Origin: Pisolithus tinctorius
Lineage: Eukaryota > Basidiomycota > Agaricomycetes > Boletales > Pisolithaceae
Direction of reading: 5' to 3'
Length of the DNA stretch: 64,000 bases
Assembly: GCA_024663395.1 (NCBI GenBank)
Contig: JANFAH010000010.1
Span: 434,001-498,000 of the forward strand
A model generated the notes under the pieces. That model did no database searches. It was not told the DNA's origin and saw only the letters and a program-made list of their open reading frames with translations. Both the position numbers and the translations under genes were made by a program. This document shows positions 32,131 to 43,234 of this stretch, piece by piece. How positions within the stretch are numbered: the first letter of the stretch is position 1; each line of letters begins with the position of its first letter.

Positions 32131-33529
32131 TAAGAGCCTCCTACCTAATAGTGCCAGCTTCGACTAGCGACACCCGAGTGGCGTGAATTCGCTGATGAGT
32201 CATCATGTCTTCGCTCGAACACAAAGGCGTCAGTTTCGGAATCGTTCGTCCGGGCGAAATCGCATATCGTTTTCAAGAAAACGATCAACCATAGGTCCAG
32301 GTCCAGGATCTTTCATATCGCTGCAGCAGCCCCGCTGACCATGGCTTTCATACTCGAGCAGGGCTTTCATGTCGTGCGTCGTCGTCGTCTTCTTCCAGGC
32401 TCGTCTGCCCTGTGCGCTTTAGAGATTAGGCTTACATAATAGCGATGTTCCTCTGACAAGCCAATGGCGATTACTGTCGATTGGCCCAGCGGTTCTGGGG
32501 ATGTCCGGGACGGAATGAAAGACAGTAGGTCCTCGCGAACCCATGCACTTTACTCCCGTTTTGGCTTCCACGAACCGTCCATTTTCAGATCAATATGTGT
32601 GGCATTGAATCTCCCTGCCCGTCTTCTCGTGATCGAAAGACATGAAGCTATCGGGTGGGGCGTCGACTTTGTCCCGACGGTGACGACAGCGATATCTGAC
32701 CAAACAAATGTTTTGGAACCGGGACTCATCACACCCGAATTTCAGGCCGTCGGTCGCTGGCCGGGATGCCACAAGATTCCGAAGCCGCCCTTGTGCGGAA
32801 ACCTTCGTTACACTTACAAGCTGATATATGGGGCCTTGATTCCAGTCAAGTTGGTTTGGTATACCTCGCCGCTTTCATACCAGCTCTGGTCTGTCAGTTA
32901 AATCTCATCTAGCTGCACACCTTCTGACTTCTTGTGGCGCCGCCCATCGCCGGTTGGCCTAGTTGACCGAGTAGGAACAGACTACATTACGGTATCGAGC
33001 TGGCCGCCGTGTCACGGAACATGTAGGCGTACGCAGCTTCTTTCTCAGCGGGTCCAGGCTACCCTCACAATTCAGTTTTCCCAAGCTCTTGAACGTTCGA
33101 CGCTAGAGGCTTTGGTTAAATACGACGACCAAGGGATTCGATACACTACATGCAACGAAATCCACAAAAATCGTGGCTGTCGCAGAGCGAATGTTATTTA
33201 CTTTTCTTCTTCTTCATGCTTACTTCGTCGACGTATTATGAGACAAACACTATAAATATTTACTGTGAACTGATAAGCACGAGAAAAAATCACCGCGCTG
33301 TGGACTGCCCAGAGGGTGGGTGTATTATCAACAAGTGGTCAAGCACAATTTCTACCGCTGGGTAAGTATCAAACAACGCTACCGTATAACAGGTTAAGTG
33401 ACCCCACAAAACTCGCGTCAACTGTCAGAACAACTGAGCGCAGACATGGTAAAAGGGTACGGCAATCAAAACCATGAGGTCCAGGTCCAGGAGAGTGGGT
33501 AGGATGCTGCAGAAGCGCATCTAATAGGC
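32083..33529. repeat. MFS-segment repeat, copy C3 (diverged)
   Basis: Mirror partner of C2. It has a 159-bp deletion at 32806/32807 relative to 549-707 of C1 and many substitutions, for example around 32270-32315 and 32575-32660. It is the odd one out of the four copies. Confidence 0.88.
32590..33037 (+). pseudogene. MFS transporter fragment (C3, with 159-bp deletion)
   Basis: Same remnant as at 335-935, but the segment from RKPSSLLSV through EELTLP is deleted at 32806/32807, and the CTGTATGG string reads CTGATATATGG here. Substitutions such as LPARLL for LPARLR and IGWG for IAWG show separate descent from the other three copies. Confidence 0.72.
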
Positions 33530-34961
33530 CAGTTGACGTCATCCCGTAGACGCTCAGGTGTTGCACAGCCGGATACATTGACAGGATTTTGGTCCAAGCA
33601 CGAATGGGAATTTTGTCGTCGCAATCCGTGCCAAAAATGAAATGCAGACACTGCACATGCGGGAGGGAGGGAAAGGAGCCGGCTATATGGGTGGCATCCC
33701 AGGGGACGACACTGGGCCATTCTAAGGATAAATGGATGACATGTGGGACAGATGGTGCGCCAACGCAAGCAATCGCCTCTGGAAACCCAAAAACTTGGAT
33801 TGACATTGCAGCGTAATGGATCTCCACCGTGCGGTATGTGGTTAGTCGACCACACGCCGCCGCAACAGACAAAAGATGATTCAAATCAGCGGTGCTATCT
33901 TGGGCACTCAGATCTTCAGAGTGAACTTCTAGTACCTGGAGGCAGGGGGTAGTAAGGGATTCCAGTAAGAACGCCGTATGCACTGCAGTAGCTTCCAAAA
34001 TGACTGTGCGAAGACATGAAAACGATATTCTTGATGCGTTAGATGGAGGAACAGATTGCTGCAGGGCTTGGCGAATGACAAGGACCTGAAGGAGAGGCAT
34101 ATCCAGTAAAAACGCCATCAAATTGTTCAGAGACAATCTGGAATCTGCGGGGAGATGGCAGAGAGTGAAATTTCGCAGATTACGAAAGCCTTCAGGGTGG
34201 AACAGCAGCCAGTGGACCCCGAAATTTTCGATGTGCAGATGACGAAGAGCTGGTGCTCTGAGCTCGAGTGCGGGAATTGTTGGCCTAGCGAACACTTCGG
34301 GAGAGTTGTAGCCAACCAGGATGAGTGTTTTCAGGTTGGGTGTAAACCTTGGGATGCGCGCCACCATTATCGTCATGTGTTCAAGGGGTAGGTGTAAGTA
34401 AACGGAGCGGACCCGATGTGGTGTGGCAAACGCCTGAGAGACATTGTTCTCCGCAGTTAGTACGTCCCGCCGATAAACAATCGATCCGAAGATATTCTCC
34501 GAGTAGTTGAGCGCGTAATCCCAGGAGACGTCCAGCAGATGTGGCATAGAACGCTGTATCATCATTGCCACCCACTCTCCGTTGTCGTTGGCAAAATTGA
34601 TCGCACGAGCCCAAAGTCGGGGAGAAGTGGTGGTGATTACTCGCCACTGGCGGCACACATGACTACAAGCTACCAGTGAGTGGCTCCCGGCTTCTGAGTC
34701 CGCAACATATCGAAAGATATCCAGAAGGAGCTCCACTGGAAGGCTCATGATGGGCGAAAAGGAGTTTAGACCCTCATGCAAGCACCGGACAAGTTCAAGG
34801 AGACGCGCGACCTCTGCACTAATAACTAAAGGATCAGCAGCGCTCAGTGGAAATGATGACTGGTATTGGGGCTGTAACCGTGCATCGGCAGATCGCAATT
34901 TTCGGGATCGCTGATATCGAAGAGTAAATAGTACTGCACCAATAATTGAGATCACCGACAA
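33369..34961 (-). CDS. F-box protein, arm 2 copy with altered C-terminus
   Basis: Mirror of 9494-11125. It reads 530 residues with roughly a dozen substitutions (for example T6I, TRAFA to SQAFA, PTIPTF to PTIPAL). An extra base near 33391 (AACAGGTT for AACGGTT) changes the last residues to GSLNLLYGSVV, losing the normal YTVALFD...VVLDHC ending. The F-box itself is unchanged, so the protein may still bind Skp1. Confidence 0.8.
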   Translation of the reverse strand: MSVISIIGAVLFTLRYQRSRKLRSADARLQPQYQSSFPLSAADPLVISAEVARLLELVRCLHEGLNSFSPIMSLPVELLLDIFRYVADSEAGSHSLVACSHVCRQWRVITTTSPRLWARAINFANDNGEWVAMMIQRSMPHLLDVSWDYALNYSENIFGSIVYRRDVLTAENNVSQAFATPHRVRSVYLHLPLEHMTIMVARIPRFTPNLKTLILVGYNSPEVFARPTIPALELRAPALRHLHIENFGVHWLLFHPEGFRNLRNFTLCHLPADSRLSLNNLMAFLLDMPLLQVLVIRQALQQSVPPSNASRISFSCLRTVILEATAVHTAFLLESLTTPCLQVLEVHSEDLSAQDSTADLNHLLSVAAACGRLTTYRTVEIHYAAMSIQVFGFPEAIACVGAPSVPHVIHLSLEWPSVVPWDATHIAGSFPSLPHVQCLHFIFGTDCDDKIPIRAWTKILSMYPAVQHLSVYGMTSTGLLDALLQHPTHSPGPGPHGFDCRTLLPCLRSVVLTVDASFVGSLNLLYGSVV

Positions 34962-35032
34962 GAATATCAGAATTCCACACTAACCAGGAATCGCGGTTGC
35001 CACAAACAGGATTAAGGACGGGATTGTCATAC

Positions 35033-35075
35033 TGACGCGTTGGTAACTGGTAAATTACCAGAGACCAACGCGTCA
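35033..35075. repeat. Mirror 43-nt cruciform-capable inverted repeat
   Basis: The same outer 12-bp stem as at 9380-9422. Here the inner stem is a perfect TGGTAA/TTACCA, whereas the arm 1 copy has one mismatch. Confidence 0.75.
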
Positions 35076-35375
35076 ATATCCTGTAGTTTCCTCTCTTTTA
35101 ACCACCTCAAAACAAAGGAGGAGTGGCAGGGCGGAGAATTATCCCGACGCCTGCCACAAATCACGGGAACTCACCCATTCTTTGTTATGCTAGCATTCAC
35201 GCGCATTGCCAGACCGGAGGCCAAGGTTATGGTAACTCGGAGAATGCCGTCCGGGCTCGGCATAAACCTAGCTTGCGACTTTGCTGAGGTGCAATCGCGA
35301 GACCACACCGAAGAGATCAGAGAGCATTCGAAAGCAACAGGCAACCTACGCAGATACCGCACCAGTTGCCTCTAG
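35040..35375 (+). CDS. Short divergent ORF, arm 2 copy
   Basis: Mirror of 9080-9415, also 111 codons and open. Function unknown. Confidence 0.25.
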   Translation: MVTGKLPETNASISCSFLSFNHLKTKEEWQGGELSRRLPQITGTHPFFVMLAFTRIARPEAKVMVTRRMPSGLGINLACDFAEVQSRDHTEEIREHSKATGNLRRYRTSCL

Positions 35376-35749
35376 ATCTTCCACGGCCGTATTACACCTC
35401 AGCTGGCTCCCTCTCAAGCTCGACCCTCTACTACACATCCCGAACCCACAGACGTTTGACGGTCGGAATTCATGTTTCTGCTATGAGGTTAGCTCTAAGG
35501 ACCGTTCGGGTAATTTGCGGTCAGACAAGGTTGGTAACGGGTCGCTAGGAAGCGGTGAAGGCGCAAGGAGAAGAGAATTGTATGGAGGTATTCTGCGGGG
35601 GGTGGTCCTATTGTGCATTCACATCTAGTTTTCATCCATACAATATCCATCGAGTAAGATATTCACAGATAACCAACTCATTCATATACTATCTGCAACA
35701 CACAAGATTGACAGTAGGCGTTCCCAGCAAGCATCCCTTCGTATCCTCT

Positions 35750-36440
35750 TCAAGTATCACCGATGAATGAATCCAACACAGGCACCAATTGGACTCGACT
35801 TGCTGCAAGCACCCCTCGCGTTTCCCGAGCAACAGCACTCATCCCATCCAACAGTCCATGCAGAGTAAAGGCTGGTACGGGCGCACTTGTGACATGGTTG
35901 CGGCATGTGGGACAAGTGCGCTGTGAAAATGGACGTCTTTCTACCTGCTTTGCGAAGAAACTCTCCAGGCATGAACAACAGTAGGTGTGTCCGCAGTCAG
36001 GTAGCCTATGGTTATAGCGTTGCGTTAGTGCGACTGGTCCACGGATCGATAATGACTCACGTGAGTGGTTGGCAAAGCAGGCCAAGGCATATGGCACAGG
36101 ACAAGTCACGTTCAGCCGTAGCAAATATCTTAAAACAATCCATCAGTGGCTTCATACTCGATCGGCAGAATACATCCATTACCTTCTGGATAGCCTCCCA
36201 AAAATTGTTTCTAGTAGTAGCAAGCTCCCTGCGCAACGCCGTGTTGTGATCCATCTGAATCTCGCATGTGCAAGCGGACCTGAGTTGTAAATCATAATAA
36301 AATGGGAGACGAACCAGCGGCCCGACGATGGAAATCGTCTTTGTTCCAGGTTCTGCAGGCTCAAGGGCATCGTGAGAAATAACAACGAAGCCTTCATCAT
36401 CGTCCATCCTGTCAGGGTTGGGGGGTCGTGCTTTATTCAT
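35750..36440 (-). CDS. RING-finger (C3HC4) protein, arm 2 copy
   Basis: Mirror of 8015-8705 with the same two exons (36440 to about 36061, and 36005-35750) and all eight zinc ligands. There are only a handful of amino-acid changes in exon 1 (for example IVGPLVRLP for IIGPLVHLP and CEIQ for CEVQ). Both copies look intact, so this is one of the better-preserved pairs in the palindrome. Confidence 0.83.
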
Positions 36441-37199
36441 GTAGCTGTTAAGGCTTCTTACAGTCGGAATATAAGAGTGAGCAGCTGGGGAGGTTGCATG
36501 TGAGTCGCATTCTGCTTTTAAGCATCGTCATCGCACTGCTGAAGCTTCATTTGACCTGGAATACGACCACAATTTTCAGTGCACCAACCCAACAAAGGAG
36601 GTCATAACGACAAACGACATCCTTAATACAAAGTCCAACAAAAGCTCTTTATCACCCCTGTTGAGCTAGAACACAGCAAGGAGCAGCTGGCGAGATTACT
36701 CACACAGTGAACCGGCAGAACACGTAAGGACGAGGAGACACCTTAGATCAGTGTTCTGCTGGTCAGCGAACTTCACTGAAGTTGACTTGAACGTAACTTT
36801 CAGCGGTTTCTTGAGTCATTCTCTTTGCGTAGCAACTGCTGAGGCTGTGCTTTTTGTCGGCCAGTCACGTGTGCATGAGCCTGAGATAATCTACGTGTGA
36901 GATGGACTTCGAGGCACTGCAAAACATTCAGTAACTAGTGTGAACGTTCACTGACTGGCAGAACATTGCCTTTAATATCACAGTGAACAGTACAAGATCC
37001 GCGAAAACGTCGAATTACGGCTGATTTTTTCAATACACAGAACCACTCCGATTCATGGACGGAGACGAGGTTTACGACAAACTAACTTGAGCGAAGCGGG
37101 GATGTTTGGTCGCTATCCCGCCGGCCCGGGGTAAAGTTATTGCGGCACTAATAATGTACTTATGAAGGGATCCCCAGTGAAAGAATCGTGAAAGAAAAT

Positions 37200-37537
37200 G
37201 GTCACTACGGGCAGTGCTCTTCCTTCTGTCTTCTTTCTGTCAATATGCTTTATCCCTCCCATATCAATGGTGTGACCCCATCATGCTCATTCGCCACTCC
37301 AGGTTTAGGCGACGGCAGGTTCAAAAAGTCCATGCCTCCAACTCGAGTGGGAGCCTCTCCTTGTTAGTCGCCCTTACCTATCGCCGTTCGTTGCTTGTGA
37401 TTATTCAATACCCTCGTGGCCTCCTTTCTGGTAAAGGTATGATAGTGCCAGAGAAGCCCGTCACATTCTTTGTAGATATTCCTCCTCGGCCTGGCGTCAC
37501 TCTCGAGCGCGATGTAAGGCTAGATGCTACCCGTTAG
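37200..37537 (+). CDS. Possible upstream exon(s), arm 2 copy
   Basis: Mirror of the minus-strand frame at 6917-7255, with the same 84 C-terminal codons and the same donor. Any downstream gene would be the frameshifted copy at 37830-38821. Confidence 0.3.
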
Positions 37538-37829
37538 TAACTCATCCTTAACATCTTGATAGGACGTCCCTATCTTTCGCCAACTGTTCCCCGTTCGTCG
37601 GCAGCGTTCCAAACTGTACCTCAACCCCCCAAGCGTAGCAAGGCAAGTGGCAAGTTTCGTGTTCGGGTCTTCTCATACTAACCCTCGTCACCGCAGCTAT
37701 ATCACTTCTGTTACCCACCGTCGCTTAGGTCGATCTAATTCGTCTAAGTATCTAGTTGACAAACATTCAAATATTCGGTGAGACTTTCTTCCCGACGCAG
37801 GTCTGATTTGTTCACACAACTGCAGTGCG

Positions 37830-38821
37830 ATGGATGCAGAACTCAAGAATCAACTTCCAGTTAGTCTCCAACGTCAGTCCAGCAGGCTGGATCCTGCTAA
37901 AACCCATTCAACAAAACCAAAACGTGTGTGCCATCCTGCCCACACCCCCACTCCTGTCGTCGCTGTCGAACATGTTGCCCCTACCACGTTGAGCCAGGAC
38001 CCTCCTGCCGTGACTTCTTCAGAGAAGCCTTCCGAGTCCATGGCCTTCGATAATTCGAGAGCCGAAATCCATCCCCCGAGTTCCCGATCAAGCCAACCAA
38101 TAAATCTGGTTTCACCATCAGCTCCGCCTGCTGGCATCGACCATATACAGTTGCCGGAGGGGGAGAGAAGGCTTTCTAGGGTCTGTCCTTCGGCGAGGGA
38201 CACTTATTATAATCCAACAGCCACTCATTTGCCTACTCCCACCCATCCGGCTCAGCAGCCACACGGCCCTGCAGTCGCTCCATCCATCTTCCTTCATAAG
38301 CCAGCAACCTCATCGTTTTCGCCTGGCAAAACCCAAACTAGGCCTGACAATATAGCTTCAGCCATTCCAATAACCCCTCAGTTATTTCCGAACCACCCTT
38401 ATTCTCAGATACCAATTCCGGCCACCGCCACTACTGCTGCAGTCGTGAACTGGCCATTAAAGCGCACGCAGAAGGCCATCAGGAAAGCAAAAGGAGTATG
38501 TAACCTTCTACAGGTCCTTTTCAGAGGGACCGTTGGACTCACCTCCTGACGTCCGGAGGCCTACTGAACATCCTTGGAGAATTGCAGACCTATATGTTCA
38601 CCACAATCAAACCGAGGCGCGCATTCCAGGTCTGGATCAGGTCTGAAACGGGGTGGATCAAAGCGGCGGTGGATACCCACCATCCCACACTGTCAGATTA
38701 TCGCCTCAAGTTGTTGGACAATGGAGAACCGTCCTGGGTTCTCAGAAAGACGATGGTCACTGACAGGGGGAGGGCGAAGAGGAAGCAAGAAGCCCTGACG
38801 ATTATGAAGCCTGATATGTAA
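37830..38821 (+). pseudogene. Frameshifted copy of the 329-residue hypothetical protein
   Basis: Mirror of 5635-6624. An extra A (AGGAAAGC for AGGAAGC, near 38483) shifts the frame after LKRTQKAIRK, giving a stop at 38549. Further single-base differences follow around 38554, 38565 and 38617. The final ~60 codons are again readable from 38582. Confidence 0.65.
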
Positions 38822-39514
38822 TTCGCCTAGCTTACTTTCTGTACAAAATTTACTGGGAACATATGAGCACGGTCCATAATGGCTAAGTAAGACGATCCTG
38901 AAGTAACTGCGTATCGATCTGCTGTGTACAGCAGCTGGGCCTGAGTGTCGGTGTATTCCGAGGCAATATCCGAAATTCAAACCCAGGACAACGTTAATTC
39001 CCTCACACTCATCGTCGCTTTGTCAGGCTCCTTACATGCCAGTCTCGTTCCCTACGTTGTAGGGCACGACGCGCTCCTTACCTTGTTCACTGCAGTCACA
39101 CATCGGAGTTTCATGTCGGAGGCAAAAAACATGTCAGGTTCAGTCGCGCATTCGTGCTCTGCAACGTCTGGTGCACTTCGTAGAGAATGGGAGTAGGTCA
39201 GGTCACGTGCATAGACTAAGTTTGCAGTAGATATCGTGTATACTAAGTCAGCGATAAACTATGGACGACGAAAATGCCCTTTGGCACTTAGAAGCCCTCG
39301 AAGATGAAGATGACTGCGATGAACACTGCAACTATTACTCGAAAACGATATGAAAATGGCACTTGGACGTTTTCACAGGCGCCACTGTTGACTCAGCCTG
39401 CCAGCCATCATTTCCATTTATTTACACTTATTCAAACCTCGGAAACCGCCAAAACGAAGCCAAAACGCGGGATATCAAAGCAAGCTGCTGTTTTCGGCCT
39501 AATTACTCGGTCAA

Positions 39515-39567
39515 CGAAAACAAATCGAAAACGGCATCGAAAACGCACGAAAACGACACACGAAAAC
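39515..39567 (-). promoter_or_regulatory. Mirror cluster of five GTTTTCG motifs
   Basis: Reverse-strand copy of the array at 4891-4943, appearing as CGAAAAC on the plus strand, with all five units and their spacing kept. Confidence 0.4.
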
Positions 39568-40127
39568 GTGCTGTGATTTCCCTGTTGGCGTCGTCTGGCT
39601 TGCCCGCTTTTGGAATCATGTTTTTCCCCTCAATTTTGGGTCTCGCTCTTGCCTCGGGTCGTCCGACTTCCTGTCCTCGGAACGGGCATTGTGTGTGCTT
39701 CCTTCCCCTTTTGATCACGAATTTTTTTACTCGCGCATCTGGTGTTTGCCGTCTGTCTGGAACTCGGCACAAGCCTACTTTTCAAAGCTAATAGTGATGA
39801 TTTCTCGTCAGTCCTCACCCCCAAGTATGAACATCAAACTCGTGTCACGTTGACCGGTGAAGACTTGCTGCGCTAACTGCTGGTGCTACTACTGGCGGGT
39901 ATTCTAAACAGACTGCTTGCATCATCGAAATCACTGATTCGTTTGCAGTCTATCCTCCTCTTGTCATTCATACTCGTACTTCTTCATCGGGGAACGCCTG
40001 AGGCCTTTAAAGCGGGCCTCTGCCAAAGTTTGTGTTCCGTGTTGTTATTCTCCCGCTCGCTTGAATGATATTCACGGGTCAAGCAGCGTCTCTCGTCGAT
40101 ATCCAACGCTCCCGCTTGTCAACGTAG

Positions 40128-40673
40128 GTGTCAACCTCGGAGCTCTCAAGTCGTTCCTCCTCATTCTCTGCTAGGCCCATTGTGCCTCCGAACCATATAA
40201 ATTTGACTGCCCCTGCAAGTCCTTTGTTCCGTCGCCCTCTGCGAGATTATCCATTTGATTCCCCTCCGTTATCGCCACCTCTGCCCTTCTATACTGCGCC
40301 GTCCGCTTCCTTGACATCTTCGCAGGCCGAAGATCCACCACTGGACTCTCCCGCCCGTTGCCCGCAACAACCACCCGGAGCCGCCAACAGGTTCGCATCC
40401 CTGCCACATACCAACCCTCTTCCGCTCCCCTTGACACCCCTAGTAGAGCTCGAGACGAATTCCCTTGTGGAAGCCTACCCTGTGCTTGACACCACAGCGG
40501 ATTTTATGCTGGACGACGAGGGGTTCACCACGCTTGAAAAACCTCTTCTCCCGCGGCAGATCTGCACACTACAGGTAAGCTCCCTCCTATTTCCTACCTC
40601 GTTACTGCGGCGCAAGTTCAGTCACATCTCACGCATAGGGTATTTATTCCACATGCATTACCACCATTTCTAG
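40128..40673 (+). CDS. Proline/serine-rich hypothetical protein (arm 2 copy)
   Basis: Mirror of 3788-4333, 181 codons with one substitution (SSQAEDPP here, SSQAKDPP in arm 1). The reading frame is open. Function unknown. Confidence 0.45.
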   Translation: MSTSELSSRSSSFSARPIVPPNHINLTAPASPLFRRPLRDYPFDSPPLSPPLPFYTAPSASLTSSQAEDPPLDSPARCPQQPPGAANRFASLPHTNPLPLPLTPLVELETNSLVEAYPVLDTTADFMLDDEGFTTLEKPLLPRQICTLQVSSLLFPTSLLRRKFSHISRIGYLFHMHYHHF

Positions 40674-41035
40674 CGCACGTCACTCCACTTGAAGCTGTCA
40701 TTTATATTGAATGAAATAGACACCATTTTCAATGACGAGGAGACCTTTATTTCAATGACCTTAACACTTTTTAGTAAGCCAAATGGACACTTCAGCGTCA
40801 CAATATGACACTGAAGTTCCATGACAGACACTGTGCTTCAGCTGTTCCGACACTCAGCAAAAGTGATTTACAGTTTGAATTTTAGTGATTTAACTTTTCG
40901 TAGTGAAAACGCGGTAGGGTACGAAAAATCCACCCGTGATTGGGAAAAGCATGGCAGGGATGTGCAAATCAACACGTGACGTGTCATGGAACTCCCAGGC
41001 CTGCCGTGGGCTTTGTTCTTTGGAAAACCACTACA

Positions 41036-42738
41036 ATGCCAGCATATGTCGAGCACAAGACCCTAGTCGGTGAACATGGCGATTCCGTGAACACCGTTGC
41101 CTTTTCTCCCTGTGGGAAATATCTCGCGAGTGGTTCTTCAGACCACTCCGTCTGTATATGGAGCGTGCACAAAGGCTCTTTTCTCTTTCGCGTTGTATTC
41201 GATAGCGCCATCAATATCCTCCATTGGCATCCCACTCGAGAAGAGACCTTGATATGCGGCTGCGAAGATGGCTCGGTGCTATCCATGAGTGATTTCAGAC
41301 CCGTAAGTAACAGTAACCTCTTTCGGAGTCATCATAATCAACCAACGGTGATAAATTCCTCAGAGTGGATTTGAAAAGAAGGTTATCCGTCTGGGTGTCA
41401 AAGCTCCTGTTTTCTGTATGGACATTGACGCAAGCGCGAATCTCTGGGCAATAGGTGTCGGCAACCAAGTTAATATCACCGCTGGTGATAATCAAGGTGG
41501 GTGACTACCAAGAATCCTACGCCTCTCAGTCCAGTTAAAATCTGCAGATGAATATACTGCTGCAACTAGGTTACCTCCCCCGCCTAAAGTCGAGGCCAAA
41601 TACACTGAGAATGACTCACGTATCCGACCGCGTGCCCTTCACTTTATTCGTGGTGGCCACAAGCTTATCGTGTCCTACCTCAACCATGGTATAGTGTAAG
41701 TACCGTGCGGAGATAGTCGTTTCAGATCATGCCGAGGCTTTCAGGGCGTGGAATATCGTTGACAAGACCATTACATGGCATGTCAAGCCCCCCTCAATTT
41801 CTCAAATGTGAGTTTTTCAGGTGCACGGGGCGTGCTCATTTCGTATATCTCAATGTCACAACAGTGCGAGCTCCGCCATTCACCATGACATGAATGTCCT
41901 TGTTGTAAACATCTCTGCAAGATGGTCTTTGTCTTTACAAATTAGGTAGCAAGAAGGCCATCTGGAAATGGGACCATGAGGCAGAGTGCGATGTACAATG
42001 CCCTTCGTCAATTTCATTTCTGCATGGAGGGCGAGCTGTGGTCTCGGGTACGATCACCGGAAATGTCCGTGTATGGAACATGGATTCGAAGGATCTGTAT
42101 CAGGTTCTCCCACATGGTGGTAAGTGCTCGAGTGAGATTACTCGGTTCAAGTGTTGACCACGCCGGTTTAGGTGACGTTATGCAAGCTGTAGCGGTAGGC
42201 ATAATGAGATATCCTATTTCTTGTCTGTGATGTGGTAGCCGGCATCCCTACAGACTTATCAACGGGGTGCATGGAACTATATTGCAGTCGGATCTGCGTT
42301 GAAAGGGCAGGGCACCTATATTAAAATTTGGAAGGCAGACATCGGTTCGTACCTTCCTGACTCAGTGTTGGATGTACATTAATCTGGACTTCACAGGCCC
42401 TTCTTCGGATGTACGATTTCCTTGAAGAATTCTGGTATCGGTTGATGGTTAGTTATGTTTTCTTACCGTTGTAAGTTGTGTTTGGGTTCACTCGACTTAC
42501 TCTTTTGGAGGTCGTACGTTTCTCTATGGATTTGAGTGATTATGGGCGCGTAGCGTTAGCAGTAGTGTTCACCATACTATGGGCCGCTGCCGCTTTTGCC
42601 GCCGTACGGTTAATGTGGCTGCATACCCCGTGGGGAGAGATTTGTGAGGGCATCATCAATTTTGTACGCGTGGTTGATTTCCCATTCACACAAACCCAAA
42701 CACTAACACTATTTAGGTACGAAATGTGGCATATATAG
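41036..42738 (+). pseudogene. WD40-repeat protein, frameshifted copy
   Basis: Mirror copy of the gene at 1727-3425. The first two exons (41036-41302, and from 41364) read well. Relative to arm 1 it has single-base insertions near 41840 (CATTTCG for CATTCG), 41911 (AACATCTC for AACTCTC), 42365 and 42401, which destroy the later blades. The C-terminal hydrophobic segment at 42478-42738 is unchanged. If the insertions are sequencing errors, the gene is intact. Confidence 0.7.
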
Positions 42739-42970
42739 TGCTGTCGCTTGGGTTATGGTTGGCATCAGAGGGATGCCTCGTTCTTCTTACAGCGAGAAGT
42801 TTTATTCGTGATGTAGCTGTGGCGATGGTGGATTGGCTGCGGTCAGCAGTTCGCTCCTTCCTTGATCTACCTCCACCAGTCCATCATTTGCAGGAGTAAC
42901 GGTCTCTTAGTTCCCAAAATCTACCATTCTGTCCATCACGCATCATATCAAAAATCGTACGATCTGTAAT

Positions 42971-43234
42971 TTGGTATCAACTCTTGCTATTACTCTGGTT
43001 GCACGACTAGACATCCTCGTGACTCATCATACTAGCCTATTAGATGCGCTTCTGCAGCATCCTACCCACTCTCCTGGACCTGGACCTCATGGTTTTGATT
43101 GCCGTACCCTTTTACCATGTCTGCGCTCAGTTGTTCTGACAGTTGACGCGAGTTTCGTGGGGTCACTTAACCGTTATACGGTAGCGTTGTTCGATACTTA
43201 CCCAGCGGTAGAAGTTGTGCTTGACCACTGTTGA
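42971..43234 (+). pseudogene. F-box gene tail fused to unrelated sequence (arm 2)
   Basis: Mirror of 1231-1494 with an identical 87-codon translation. The junction lies at 43034/43035. Confidence 0.6.
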
